Source: Actinophytocola sp035995025
GTDB taxonomy: Bacteria; Actinomycetota; Actinomycetes; Mycobacteriales; Pseudonocardiaceae
Direction of reading: 5' to 3'
DNA length: 64,000 bases
Assembly: GCA_035995025.1 (NCBI GenBank)
Contig: DASYKY010000034.1
Coordinates: 16,143-80,142, forward strand
Shown here in pieces: positions 1-8,647 of the stretch (the first letter of the stretch is position 1; the number at the start of each line of letters is the position of its first letter). The translations under genes and the position numbers were made by a program. The notes beneath the pieces were generated by a model. It was not told the origin of the DNA. It was given only the letters and a program-made list of their open reading frames with translations, and did not search any database.

Positions 1-1
1 G

Positions 2-1690
2 GCGGCGTCGGCGTTCCGGTCCGGTTCGGCCGACCTGGCGGGCGGGCTGGACGACGCCGTGACCGCGCTGCGCACGGCGTCGCGGACGGTGTCGGCGTGG
101 CAGTCCCGGCTGGCCGCGAACCAGCGTGAGGCCGAGGAGCTGGAGGCGCAGGCCCGCGCGCTGCGGGCCGACCCCGAACAGGCCCCGGCGCTGGCGCGGG
201 TGCTCGACCGGGCGCGCCGGTTGCAGGCCCGGCACCTGCGGCAGGCCGCGGCCGCCGCGGCGGCCCTGCGGTCGGCGACCGCCTCGATGCCGGGCTGGCC
301 GGCGGCGGGGACGGGCCGGCACGCGGGCCAGGTGAGCGGGTGGACCGGGGAGGTGGCGGCCGGCCTGAGCGCGCCGGTGTGGCCGCCGGCCGACGGTGTG
401 CTGCCCGGCGACCTGCTGCCCGGCGACGTGCTGCCCGGTGAAGAGGGAGGGTCCGTGACTCCGGTCGCGGGCCTGCCGGACCTGCCGGGCCTGCCGGGTC
501 TCGACCCGGGCCTGGTTCCGGGCCCGGCCGACCGGCCGGACCTGGGCGACGGGCCGGACCTCGGCGGGCTGCTGCCGGGTGGTCTCGCACCCGACCGCTG
601 GCCAGACCTGGACACCGCGGACCTGCCGGGCCTGCCGGTTCACGCGCCCGGGACGACGAGCGCGGCCGGCTGGCTCGACACCGGCCACGCACCCGCGGTC
701 CGGCCGCTCGACCACCTGCCCGCGCACCGCCCGCTCGACGCCGGACTGGGCGGGCACCTCGCGGCGTCGCGCCACGAGCCGGCGGCGCACGGCACGCCGG
801 CCCGGCACCTCGCGGAGGCACCCGTCCGCGACGCGGTGCGCGCCGTCCGCGCCGGGCAACCGGAGCCGCACCGGCAGAGCACCGGCGGGCGGCCTGTCGA
901 GCACGCGGCCGAGCACCCGGACTCGGGCGACCGCGAGGGCGCCGCCCGGACCAGCGGGCGCGGCGGCGGGGAGCACGGTCCACTCCGGCTCGGGGGGCAC
1001 GCGGTCAGCGCGCCCGCCGGCGGACCGAGCGGGCCCGGGGGCGTGGTCGACCCACCCGCCCACCACGGTCCGGCCGGTGGTTCCCCCACCCCGACCACCG
1101 GCACCCCGCCGCCGCTGCCCGCGCCCCCCATCGACCAGACCTTCGACCAGACCGTCGAGCAGCAGGCCGCACCCACCCCCGCCCCGGGACCGGCCGACCA
1201 GCCGCGCCCGGACCCGGCCCGGGCGATCGACACCGGCCGCCCGGACCCGGTCCGCGCTCCGGAGCCGGGTCGCCTGCCCGAGCCGGTCCGCGCCGCGCTG
1301 CCCGCGCCGACGGCCACGCCGGCACCCGCGCCGCTCGGCGCCGACCCGGGACGCGGGCTGGAGCCCGGCCGCATGACGGCCGCCGACCCCACCGCACGCC
1401 CGGGGTCTCCGGTCCCGGGCCAGGGTCCCCAGCCGGCCAAGGGCCGCGACGGCGACGACGTGTCCGCCTTCCTCCTCGGCCCGCTGCCCGTCGACACCAC
1501 GGGGCAGCCGGTGCCGGCGGGCGGGCTGCGGGCATTTCTCCTGACCCGCCCCCAGGCGCGCCCGGTTCTGGTACTCATCAAGCCCGGGGGCGGCGAGCCG
1601 CTCTTCCTCACCGGTTTGATCCCCTGCGCGAGCCCCTTGCCCGGCTGCGCAGCACCATTGGCCATGCCAGGCGCGACCACCGTCTACTGA
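2..1690 (+). CDS. Proline-rich protein with WXG100/LXG-like helical module (5'-truncated)
   Basis: The reading frame is open from base 2, so the true start lies upstream of the window; the GTG at 59 is probably internal. The first ~90 visible residues are helical, with a segment (WQSRLAANQREAEELEAQAR, then RRLQARHLRQAAAAAAALRS) that closely resembles part of the protein at 2094-3377 (QMKANQDKAEELEDKARKLK, RLQAKHLREANAAADGIRSG). About 330 residues rich in Pro, Gly, Asp and Ala follow, with LPGLPGL-type runs, and then a short hydrophobic tail. No enzymatic or toxin motif was recognised. Its neighbours and the shared helical module suggest a type VII secretion substrate or accessory protein; this is inference. 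High GC leaves several frames open here, but this one matches the downstream paralogue and is preferred. Confidence 0.65.
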   Translation, partial: AASAFRSGSADLAGGLDDAVTALRTASRTVSAWQSRLAANQREAEELEAQARALRADPEQAPALARVLDRARRLQARHLRQAAAAAAALRSATASMPGWPAAGTGRHAGQVSGWTGEVAAGLSAPVWPPADGVLPGDLLPGDVLPGEEGGSVTPVAGLPDLPGLPGLDPGLVPGPADRPDLGDGPDLGGLLPGGLAPDRWPDLDTADLPGLPVHAPGTTSAAGWLDTGHAPAVRPLDHLPAHRPLDAGLGGHLAASRHEPAAHGTPARHLAEAPVRDAVRAVRAGQPEPHRQSTGGRPVEHAAEHPDSGDREGAARTSGRGGGEHGPLRLGGHAVSAPAGGPSGPGGVVDPPAHHGPAGGSPTPTTGTPPPLPAPPIDQTFDQTVEQQAAPTPAPGPADQPRPDPARAIDTGRPDPVRAPEPGRLPEPVRAALPAPTATPAPAPLGADPGRGLEPGRMTAADPTARPGSPVPGQGPQPAKGRDGDDVSAFLLGPLPVDTTGQPVPAGGLRAFLLTRPQARPVLVLIKPGGGEPLFLTGLIPCASPLPGCAAPLAMPGATTVY

Positions 1691-1719
1691 GCACGAGCAC
1701 GACAGCCGAGGAGGAGCTG

Positions 1720-2097
1720 ATGGGAGAGGGCTACGTCGCCGACGAGGCGGGGTTGGCCGCGCGCGTCGGGGAACTGAACGCGGTGGCCGACGAGGTGGCG
1801 AGCGTGATCGGGGTGCTCGGTCAGCAGGGCTGCGACCTCGGGCCGGGCGAGATCAGCGCCGCGGTCGGCGAGGTCATGCAGCAGTGGACCGACAACCTCG
1901 GCGACATGCGCGACAAGATCGGCCAGGCCGCCGAGAACGTCAACAACGCGCTGTCGAACTACCAGACGCTCGAGGACGCGGCCGAGAACCGGATCCGGGC
2001 CGCGGCCAACGCGCAGGTCGTCAACGACCAGCTCAACGTGCTGCGCGGCGCCGCGGCCGTGACGCTGGCCCAGCAGCAAGGCGGTGGCAAGCCGTGA
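1720..2097 (+). CDS. Small ESX/WXG100-like helical protein
   Basis: A 125-aa, almost wholly helical protein. GAGGAGG-like bases sit just before the ATG. It has no signal peptide or membrane segment. A W-T-D element (QQWTDN) lies mid-protein and a Q/G-rich tail ends it, resembling the small ESX-associated proteins that accompany larger LXG/WXG100 substrates in actinomycetes. Its TGA overlaps the GTG start of the next gene (GTGA), so the two are translationally coupled. A partner or chaperone role for the downstream larger protein is inferred from this arrangement. Confidence 0.75.
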   Translation: MGEGYVADEAGLAARVGELNAVADEVASVIGVLGQQGCDLGPGEISAAVGEVMQQWTDNLGDMRDKIGQAAENVNNALSNYQTLEDAAENRIRAAANAQVVNDQLNVLRGAAAVTLAQQQGGGKP

Positions 2098-3377
2098 GTG
2101 GACGCAGCTTTCCCGCCCTCGGGTTCGATCCCACGCCCGGTGACACCGGCTCCGTGCAGGCCGTCCTGCTGTCGATGTCCCGCGCCCTGCGGGTGATCGC
2201 CGCCGTGCTCCCCCGCCTGGAGGAGGCCGCCAAGATCACCGACGACGCCGACTGGGGCGGCAGCGCGGCGGAGGAGTTCAGCGACCACGGCGACGACCTC
2301 CCCCAGGGCATGGGCAAGGGGGCGGAGGCCGTCGGCAAGGCCGCCGAGGCGCTCGGCAAGTGGGGCGGCCAGATGAAGGCCAACCAGGACAAGGCCGAGG
2401 AGCTCGAGGACAAGGCCAGGAAGCTCAAGCAGCAGGTCGACAAGGCCGACGACGCGATCAACGCCGCGGCCGGGATGATCCCGCGCGACGCGTCCAGCCC
2501 GCACTACGACGCGCGCTACAACGCCTACCTCGGCGCCGTGCGCACCGGGGCCGACCTCGAGGCCCAGCTCCACCAGGTCATCGAGGACGCGAAGCGGCTG
2601 CAGGCCAAGCACCTCCGCGAGGCCAACGCCGCCGCCGACGGCATCCGCAGCGGCGACGACGACGCCTTCAAGCCGGAGAACGACGCCTGGTACGTGCAGA
2701 CCCTCGACGGCGTGTCCAAGGTGTCCGGCATCGTCTCCGCGGCCACCGGCGCGGCGGCCGCGGGGCTCGCGATCACCGGCGTCGGCGCGCCCGCCGCGGC
2801 CGTGCTCGGCACGGTGTCGGCGGGCACCGCGGGCGTCACCGCGCTCGCCGGCATCGGCCAGCGCATCGCCGGGTCGCGCAACGCGCCGAGCAACCTGTCG
2901 CTCGCGCTGAGCGTGATCCCCGGCCGCACCTACACCTCCGCCGCGATGGCCGGGGCCAAGGGCCTCGCCCGCCCGGTGCTCGGGTCGACCCGCCTCGCGC
3001 AGGCCGGCAAGGGCGCGGTCGGCGGCGCCAAGGACGGGTTCCTGTCCGGCGGGCTGCCCAAGCTCGCCCAGGACGTCGCCGAAACCAGCGCGTACGCGCG
3101 GCGCACCGGCTCGCTGCGCGACGGTCTCAAGCTCAAGGCCGCCACCGACGGCACGGTCAACGTGCTCAAGGGCGACGCCAAGCTCGCGGGCGACGCGTTC
3201 AGCAACTCCGTGGACGCCACCGTGCGCACCATCGAGGCGAGCGGCAGTCACCTGTCCGCAGCCGACAAGCGCGAACTGGAGGCGCTCAAGCTGCTCGCCA
3301 ACCCGCACAGCGACGCCGCCCAGAACGCCCTGGTCAACACCGTCCGCGACGAGCTGAACGAACGAAACAAGAAGTAG
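2094..3377 (+). CDS. Putative type VII secretion substrate, WXG100/LXG-like
   Basis: A 427-aa protein with the start set at the GTG overlapping the previous stop. The N-terminal ~190 residues are helical and include a WxG turn (DADWGGSAAEEF) followed by a charged coiled coil (KANQDKAEELEDKARKLKQQ), the usual layout of WXG100/LXG secretion domains. A glycine/alanine-rich hydrophobic stretch at roughly residues 205-260 could form hairpin membrane helices. The C-terminal ~170 residues are polar and show no toxin motif I recognise. Part of the helical domain is shared with the truncated gene at the window start. No EccC ATPase or mycosin gene is visible, so secretion is inferred from domain type only. 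Confidence 0.75.
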   Translation: MSGRSFPALGFDPTPGDTGSVQAVLLSMSRALRVIAAVLPRLEEAAKITDDADWGGSAAEEFSDHGDDLPQGMGKGAEAVGKAAEALGKWGGQMKANQDKAEELEDKARKLKQQVDKADDAINAAAGMIPRDASSPHYDARYNAYLGAVRTGADLEAQLHQVIEDAKRLQAKHLREANAAADGIRSGDDDAFKPENDAWYVQTLDGVSKVSGIVSAATGAAAAGLAITGVGAPAAAVLGTVSAGTAGVTALAGIGQRIAGSRNAPSNLSLALSVIPGRTYTSAAMAGAKGLARPVLGSTRLAQAGKGAVGGAKDGFLSGGLPKLAQDVAETSAYARRTGSLRDGLKLKAATDGTVNVLKGDAKLAGDAFSNSVDATVRTIEASGSHLSAADKRELEALKLLANPHSDAAQNALVNTVRDELNERNKK

Positions 3378-3383
3378 GGCCCG

Positions 3384-4055
3384 ATGCGCCTCGCCATCCC
3401 CGACACCGTCCGCCGGATCCCGATCGACAACCCGCCGCAGGCGATCCGCGAGTTCGCCGCGATCCTCGGCGAGCTGCGGGACCTGCCGTCGGCCACCGCG
3501 GACATGGAGCCGATCGCCGCCGAGGCGGTCGAGACCGCCGTGCGCGAGGGCGCGTTCCTGATGGCCGTGGTGACCCCGCCGGGCGCGGCCCCGGCGGTGC
3601 TCACCGGCGTCGTGCTCGACGTGCCGCCATCGTGGGACACCGACACCGCGGAGTCGCTGCGGGACGCGATGGAGGACGTCGGCGGGCCGGACGTGCGCGA
3701 GACCGTGGCGCTGGAGACCGGGCTCGGCACGGCGGTGGTCGCCCAGCGGGTGCCGGGCCCGGAACAGGCTCGCGAGCGGCGCGCGCTGACCGTGCAGCTG
3801 CAGGCGTTCGTCCCGGAGCCCGGCACGGGCCGGATGCTGCTGCTGACCCTGGCCTGCCCGTCCACCGACGGCTGGTCGGCGCACCAGGAGGTGTTCGCCC
3901 GGCTGGTCACCTCGGCGGAGCCGGACGACGCGCCGGCCCGGCCGGTCCTCGAACCGGAGCCCGTCGCCGCCGCTTTCCCCCCGGGTACGGCACGCCGCCG
4001 GACCCCGGGCGCCGCGGAGGACGAGTCGTTCGAGGAGCACACGTACCAGCTCTGA
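3384..4055 (+). CDS. Conserved hypothetical protein of the type VII-like cluster
   Basis: A 223-aa soluble protein starting six bases after the preceding stop, so the three genes look like one operon. It has no signal peptide. The central alpha/beta region (about residues 50-165, with alternating hydrophobic strands such as AVVTPPG, LTGVVLDV, TVQLQAFV, LLLTLACP) is reminiscent of the LpqN/PsbP-like fold of proteins found near ESX substrates in actinobacteria. The C-terminus is disordered and acidic. No catalytic motif is visible. A chaperone or immunity-like role is possible but unsupported beyond context. Confidence 0.65.
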   Translation: MRLAIPDTVRRIPIDNPPQAIREFAAILGELRDLPSATADMEPIAAEAVETAVREGAFLMAVVTPPGAAPAVLTGVVLDVPPSWDTDTAESLRDAMEDVGGPDVRETVALETGLGTAVVAQRVPGPEQARERRALTVQLQAFVPEPGTGRMLLLTLACPSTDGWSAHQEVFARLVTSAEPDDAPARPVLEPEPVAAAFPPGTARRRTPGAAEDESFEEHTYQL

Positions 4056-4079
4056 ATCGTTGTTGGGCAAGATGGACGA

Positions 4080-6185
4080 ATGCTCCACGTGCTCCCCGGC
4101 CACCCGTTCCCGCTCGGCGCCCATCCCGAGGCGGGCGGGGTGCGCTTCGCGGTCGCCTCGTCCGTCGCCGACGCCGTTGACCTGTGCCTCATCGGTGAGG
4201 ACGGCTCCGAACACCGCATCGGCCTGACCGAGCGCACGTTCGGCATCTGGCACGGCCTGGTCCCCGGCGTCACGCCCGGCCAGCGTTACGGCTACCGCGT
4301 GCACGGTCCGTACGACCCGGCCCGCGGGCTGCGCTGCAACCCCGCCAAGCTGCTGGTCGACCCGTACGCGCGGCGGATCACCGGCCGGGTCACCGACATC
4401 GCGGCCACGCTCGGCTACCGCACCGACCCGACGACCGGCCGGGCCTCGCACGTCGACTCGCTCGGCCACGTGCCGCTGTCGGTCGTCACCTCGCCCGGCG
4501 GCCCGGACACCGGCACGAGGCCGGACACGCCGTTCGAGGAGACGGTGATCTACGAGCTGCACGTGCGCGGGTTCACCATGCGCCACCCGGAGGTCCCGGC
4601 CCACCAGCGCGGCACCTATCTCGGCCTGACCCACCCGGCGGTCATCGACCACCTGGTACGGCTCGGCGTGACCGCGGTGGAGCTGCTGCCGGTCCACACG
4701 TTCGTCGACGAGCCGCCGCTGCTGCGCTCCGGCCGGCACAACTACTGGGGCTACGCCTCGCTCGGCTTCCTCGCGCCGCACGAGGGGTACGCGAGCGAGG
4801 CGGGCCGGGAGACCGCCGAGTTCCGCACGATGGTGGCCGCGCTGCACGCCGCGGGCATCGAGGTGATCCTCGACGTGGTGTTCAACCACACCGGCGAGGG
4901 CGGGGCGGCCGGACCCACGCTGTCCATGCGCGGGCTGGACGCGCCGGCGTACTACGTGCTCGACCGGCACGGGGCCGACGTGGACATCACGGGCTGCGGC
5001 AACACGCTGAACCCCGCCTCCCCCACCGTGGTCCGGCTCGTCACCGACTCCATGCGGTACTTCGCCACCGAGCTGGGCGTCGACGGGTTCCGGCTGGACC
5101 TGGCGAGCGCGCTCGGCCGCCCGCACGGCGGCCCGTTCGACCCGAGCTCCCCGCTGCTGACCGCGATCACGACCGACCCGGTGCTGTCCCGGTGCAAGCT
5201 GATCGCCGAGCCGTGGGACGCCACCGGCGACGGCTACCGCGTCGGCGGCTTCGCTCCACAGTGGACGGAGTGGAACGGCCGGTTCCGGGACGGCGTGCGG
5301 GACTTCTGGCGCGGCCGGGTCGGTGTGCGGGACCTGGCCTACCGGCTGTCGGGCTCGGAGGACCTGTACGCGTTCAACACGCGCAGGCCGTGGGCGTCGA
5401 TCAACTTCGTCACCGCGCACGACGGGTTCACGCTGCGGGACCTGGTGTCCTACAACGAGAAGCACAACGAGGACAACGGCGAGGACAACCGGGACGGCGG
5501 CAACGACAACCGCTCGTGGAACTGCGGCGCCGAGGGCGAGACGGCCGACCCGGCGGTGCTCGCGCTGCGTGACCGGCAGGCCCGCAACCTGCTGGCGACG
5601 CTGCTGCTGTCCACCGGCACGCCGATGCTGTGCGCGGGCGACGAGCTGTGGCGTACGCAGGGCGGCAACAACAACCCGTACTGCCTGGACGACGAGACGT
5701 CGTGGGTGGACTGGACGCCGACCGCGCCCGCGCAGGACCTGCTGGCGTTCGCCCGCAGGCTGACCGCGCTGCGGGCCGGGTCGCCCGCGTTGCGCCAGCC
5801 GGAGTTCTTCGACGGCCGGCCGAGCACCGCCGGCCGCCCGGACCTGGTGTGGCTCGCACCGGACGGCACCCCGATGACCGGCGAGGACTGGTTCGACGAG
5901 GAGCGGCGCACGATCGGCATGTGGATCGACGGCTCGACGTCGCTCTCGCGCGACCGCGAGGGCGAGCTGGTGCCGGACGACTCGTGGCTGCTGCTGCTGC
6001 ACGCGGGTGCCGCGGAGGCGCCGATGGCCCTGCCGGGCAAGGAGTTCGGCGAGAAGTTCGTCCCGGTCCTGGACACCGCCACCCGCCGCGGCATCCCGGC
6101 CTCGGAAGCGGCGCAGCCCCCGCGCACGCCCCTGGTCCTGCCGCCCCGCACCCTGCTGGTCTTCCGCGTCCCGAGGGCCACCTAG
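4080..6185 (+). CDS. glgX: Glycogen debranching enzyme GlgX
   Basis: A 701-aa GH13 isoamylase-type enzyme that hydrolyses alpha-1,6 branches of glycogen limit dextrins. An N-terminal CBM48-like domain (residues ~1-110) precedes the (beta/alpha)8 barrel. Barrel motifs are visible: DVVFNHT, the nucleophile region GVDGFRLDLA (Asp near 338), the acid/base LIAEPWDA (Glu near 375) and TAHDGFTL (near 446). The motif NDNRSWNCG is characteristic of GlgX. Length fits the family. It opens the glycogen/trehalose gene region and starts 24 bp after the unrelated type VII-like gene. Confidence 0.96.
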   Translation: MLHVLPGHPFPLGAHPEAGGVRFAVASSVADAVDLCLIGEDGSEHRIGLTERTFGIWHGLVPGVTPGQRYGYRVHGPYDPARGLRCNPAKLLVDPYARRITGRVTDIAATLGYRTDPTTGRASHVDSLGHVPLSVVTSPGGPDTGTRPDTPFEETVIYELHVRGFTMRHPEVPAHQRGTYLGLTHPAVIDHLVRLGVTAVELLPVHTFVDEPPLLRSGRHNYWGYASLGFLAPHEGYASEAGRETAEFRTMVAALHAAGIEVILDVVFNHTGEGGAAGPTLSMRGLDAPAYYVLDRHGADVDITGCGNTLNPASPTVVRLVTDSMRYFATELGVDGFRLDLASALGRPHGGPFDPSSPLLTAITTDPVLSRCKLIAEPWDATGDGYRVGGFAPQWTEWNGRFRDGVRDFWRGRVGVRDLAYRLSGSEDLYAFNTRRPWASINFVTAHDGFTLRDLVSYNEKHNEDNGEDNRDGGNDNRSWNCGAEGETADPAVLALRDRQARNLLATLLLSTGTPMLCAGDELWRTQGGNNNPYCLDDETSWVDWTPTAPAQDLLAFARRLTALRAGSPALRQPEFFDGRPSTAGRPDLVWLAPDGTPMTGEDWFDEERRTIGMWIDGSTSLSRDREGELVPDDSWLLLLHAGAAEAPMALPGKEFGEKFVPVLDTATRRGIPASEAAQPPRTPLVLPPRTLLVFRVPRAT

Positions 6186-6223
6186 CTCGAGTCGTGGTAA
6201 AGCCTTCCATAACGTGGGAAGAG

Positions 6224-6251
6224 TTGGCATCCGGTCCGTCCGGCATGTGAT
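6224..6251 (+). promoter_or_regulatory. Putative promoter of the cysteine leader ORF
   Basis: TTGGCA at 6224-6229 and TGTGAT at 6246-6251 are spaced by 16 bp and resemble -35 and -10 boxes. The leader ATG at 6262 begins ten bases after the -10 box and has no Shine-Dalgarno sequence, so a leaderless transcript is plausible. The boxes are assigned by eye only. Confidence 0.35.
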
Positions 6252-6261
6252 GATCGCCGGC

Positions 6262-6345
6262 ATGTCCCGGTCGGTGTTCTGCTGGCGCGACCGCACGGTG
6301 GACCTGTTGCTCGTCGCGTCGTGTGGTTGTCGTCGCGCGCGTTGA
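6262..6345 (+). CDS. Cysteine-containing leader peptide (putative attenuator) upstream of cysteine dioxygenase
   Basis: A 27-residue ORF beginning MSRSVFCWRDRTVDLLLVAS and ending CGCRRAR before TGA; an in-frame ATG at 6250 would add four residues. The R-x-VDL-x-x-V-x-S-x-x-CRR pattern matches the short actinobacterial leader peptides found upstream of sulfur and cysteine genes, and two of its three Cys codons lie close to the stop. It ends 37 bp before the cysteine dioxygenase start, inside the same presumed transcript. Known cysteine-responsive leaderless ORFs in mycobacteria act as attenuators of downstream genes; the same role here is inference. It is too short for standard gene callers and is not part of glgX or the dioxygenase. 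Confidence 0.7.
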   Translation: MSRSVFCWRDRTVDLLLVASCGCRRAR

Positions 6346-6382
6346 ACCAGGTCCCGTCCGTCCACTGTCCCGGAGCATCCGC

Positions 6383-6934
6383 GTGTCCACGTACGCCACC
6401 GATCTCGTCCTGCCCGAGCTCGCCGGCCTCGTCCGGCCGCATAGTCCACAATGGAGTCCCGACCGGCTGCGCGAGCTGGTCACCCGGGTGGCCGGCACCC
6501 ACAGCGGCACGTTGCTGAACCTCGTGCGCTTCGCGAGCCCGCAGCGCTGGTGGGCCCGGCTCGCCCTGACCGAGGAGGTCGAGGTGTGGCTGCTGTCCTG
6601 GCTGCCCGGCCAGCACACCGAGCCCCACGACCACGGCGGCGCGTCCGGCGCCTTCGCCGTGGCGCTCGGCGAGCTGTCCGAGACCTACCGGTACCCGCGC
6701 GGGCCGGTCGGCCACCGCCGGCACGCCACGGGTGCCGCGATCGGCTTCGGGGCCGGGCGCGCGCACCAGGTGTGGAACACCGGCCTCGCGAAGGCGGCCA
6801 CCGTGCACGCCTACTCGCCGCCGCTGGTGCCGACGCGGGAGTACGCGAGCCTGCTCGACATCCCCGACGACATCCCGCCGCTGCCGCCCCGGCGGTCCCT
6901 GTACGAGCTGAGCAAGGAGCCGGTGGAACCGTGA
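6383..6934 (+). CDS. Cysteine dioxygenase family protein
   Basis: A 183-aa cupin enzyme expected to oxidise cysteine to cysteine sulfinate with a mononuclear iron. The metal site is visible as H82-x-H84 (PHDHGG) and H128 (GRAHQVWN). The GTG at 6383 was chosen because GGAG precedes it by about 8 bases and the N-terminus then matches bacterial homologues; a longer in-frame start at 6323 would overlap the leader peptide and seems wrong. It is translationally coupled to the rhodanese gene (GTGA overlap), forming a cysteine-sulfur catabolic pair that is probably controlled through the upstream leader. Confidence 0.9.
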   Translation: MSTYATDLVLPELAGLVRPHSPQWSPDRLRELVTRVAGTHSGTLLNLVRFASPQRWWARLALTEEVEVWLLSWLPGQHTEPHDHGGASGAFAVALGELSETYRYPRGPVGHRRHATGAAIGFGAGRAHQVWNTGLAKAATVHAYSPPLVPTREYASLLDIPDDIPPLPPRRSLYELSKEPVEP

Positions 6935-7320
6935 GCGCCGTCGACGACGTCCTGGCCGCCGCCCGCACCGGACTGGACCGGCTGACCCCGCACGGCGCCG
7001 CGGCGCTCGACGGGGTCCTGTTCGTCGACATCCGGCCCGAGCGCGACCGGGCCGCCGAGGGCGAGATCCCGGGCTCCGTGCCGGTCGAGCGGATCGTGCT
7101 CGAGTGGCGGCTGGACCCGCGCGGCGACCACCGCATGGCCGGGTTCACCGAGGACTCCCTCGTCGTCGTCGTGTGCAACGAGGGCTACTCGTCGAGCCTC
7201 GCGGCCCGCGACCTGCGCGCGCTCGGCCTGCCCCGGGCCACCGACCTGGCTGGCGGGTTCCGCGCGTGGGCGGCCGCCGGGCTGCCGGTACGCGAGGGCC
7301 CGAGCCCGGCCGTCACCTGA
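6931..7320 (+). CDS. Rhodanese-like sulfurtransferase
   Basis: A 129-aa single-domain rhodanese. It has the DIRPERDR motif near the start of the fold and the active-site loop CNEGYSSSLAA, whose Cys would carry the persulfide, then the closing DLAGGFRAW motif. The start codon overlaps the stop of the cysteine dioxygenase gene, so both are made from one message. It likely handles sulfane sulfur or sulfite produced when cysteine is catabolised; the exact acceptor cannot be read from sequence. Confidence 0.92.
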   Translation: MSAVDDVLAAARTGLDRLTPHGAAALDGVLFVDIRPERDRAAEGEIPGSVPVERIVLEWRLDPRGDHRMAGFTEDSLVVVVCNEGYSSSLAARDLRALGLPRATDLAGGFRAWAAAGLPVREGPSPAVT

Positions 7321-7334
7321 CCAACACCTGACCG

Positions 7335-7901
7335 TCACCTGACCACGCGGTACCGGATGTGCGTGACGGCGGGCGAGGCGACGACCTCGAACGGCACCAG
7401 CTCGGCGGCCGGCGTGGCGTCGAAGAGCCGGGTGCCGCCGCCGAGCAGCACGGGCACGTGGTTGATGAGCACCTCGTCGACCAGGCCCGCCCGCAGCGCC
7501 TGCTGGTCGACGTCCGCCCCCATCAGGACGACCTTGCGCCCGCCCGCCCGCGCGGCCGCCAGCTCGACGGCCTTCGCCACGCCGTCGACGACGAACGTGA
7601 ACGTGCCGCTCGGCTGGGCCAGCTCGGCCCGCGCCTCGTGCGTCACGACGAACGTCGGCGCCGGGAACGGCACGTCCTGCCAGTGCGGCAGCCCCACGTC
7701 GAACGTCCGTCTGCCGACCACGACCGCGCCGACGTCGGCCCGGATCCGGTCCTGCATCGCGCGGTCCGCCTCGGCGACGGGCTCGGCGAACATCCAGTCG
7801 TGCAGGCGCTCGCCGCCCGCCCCCATGCCCTGGTCGGCGGACACGTCCGGCCCGGCGACGTACCCGTCCAGCGACATGCTCATGTGCAGCAACACGGTCA
7901 T
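7335..7901 (-). CDS. Dihydrofolate reductase-like (RibD C-terminal domain) protein
   Basis: A 188-aa protein of the RibD_C/DHFR-like fold. It begins MTVLLHMSMSLDGYVAGP, the family signature, and contains the NADPH-binding VVVGRRTFDVG and the VLLGGGTRLF motif near the end. Such stand-alone domains are common in actinomycetes and often have no assigned substrate. It is probably a cytosolic NADPH-dependent reductase. Its 3' end faces the rhodanese gene, 14 bp away. Confidence 0.88.
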   Translation of the reverse strand: MTVLLHMSMSLDGYVAGPDVSADQGMGAGGERLHDWMFAEPVAEADRAMQDRIRADVGAVVVGRRTFDVGLPHWQDVPFPAPTFVVTHEARAELAQPSGTFTFVVDGVAKAVELAAARAGGRKVVLMGADVDQQALRAGLVDEVLINHVPVLLGGGTRLFDATPAAELVPFEVVASPAVTHIRYRVVR

Positions 7902-7949
7902 GCGATCCTCCTCAGGTCGTAGTGGTCAGACCCGCGGCGGCGGCGAGAC

Positions 7950-8564
7950 TCATCGGCGCCGCGCCACGAAGAGGACCGCACCGCTGTCGCCCTCCGCGAG
8001 GAACCTCTCCGACTCGACGACCAGGCCCGTGTCCAGCAGCCAGCGGCGGTTCGTGGCCACGTCCGCGTGGCTCCACCACATCGGGGCACCGCCGCCAAGC
8101 CAGTCCCCGTCGGTGCCGGTCCACGCCTCGTGCCCCAGCGTCGCCGCGAACAGCCCGCCCGGCCGCAGCCATCCCGCGATCCGGTGCAGCAGCGCGGGTT
8201 GCTCGGGCAGCGGGACGTGGATGATCGAGTAGAACGCCAGCACCGCGTCCAGGGACCCGGGCGAGAAGCGCACGGCCGTCAGGTCGCTCTCGAGGACCGT
8301 GGCGGCCGGGACGAGCTGGCGGGCCCGGCTCACCTGGACGGCGCTGAAGTCCACGCCGGTCACCCGGTGCCCGGCCGCGACGAGGTCGCGGAGCACCGGG
8401 ACGCCGTTGCCGCAGCCGAGGTCGACGACGGCGCCCGCGGACGGGAGCGAGCCGACTAGCGCGTCCAGCCAGGAGGCGTACTTGCCCGCCGACCCGTACG
8501 CCTCCTCGTAGCGGGCGGACAGCGCGTCGTAGCCGCGACGAACCAGAGTCTTCGGGTCGTCCAC
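7950..8564 (-). CDS. Class I SAM-dependent methyltransferase
   Basis: A 204-aa methyltransferase. SAM motif I is VVDLGCGNGVPV, followed by the acidic loop GVDFSAVQ and the motif LDAVLAFYSIIHVP; the C-terminus forms the usual strand pair. The GTG at 8564 gives the N-terminus DDPKTLVRRGYDALS, typical of Methyltransf_25/11 proteins; upstream in-frame codons have atypical composition. The small-molecule substrate is unknown. It is read in the same direction as the DHFR-like gene. Confidence 0.9.
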   Translation of the reverse strand: MDDPKTLVRRGYDALSARYEEAYGSAGKYASWLDALVGSLPSAGAVVDLGCGNGVPVLRDLVAAGHRVTGVDFSAVQVSRARQLVPAATVLESDLTAVRFSPGSLDAVLAFYSIIHVPLPEQPALLHRIAGWLRPGGLFAATLGHEAWTGTDGDWLGGGAPMWWSHADVATNRRWLLDTGLVVESERFLAEGDSGAVLFVARRR

Positions 8565-8647
8565 GCGCGAACGGTAGCGCGGACCGCCCTTTCGGCTGCC
8601 CCGGCGGGCGGGGGAACCGGGGCACGTCCGCGTAACGTCTGCTGCTC

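Noticed and set aside
2094..3377. Polymorphic toxin with C-terminal effector
   Set aside because: No known toxin motif is visible in the C-terminal part, and no clear immunity gene follows.
6323..6382. Longer N-terminus for cysteine dioxygenase
   Set aside because: It would overlap the leader peptide and adds residues with no family resemblance; the GTG at 6383 has a ribosome site.
1959..6449. Very long minus-strand open frame (about 1,496 codons) across the type VII-like cluster and glgX
   Set aside because: It lies antisense to well-recognised genes, is rich in Arg/Ala/Gly/Val with no domain, and reflects stop-codon scarcity in high-GC DNA.
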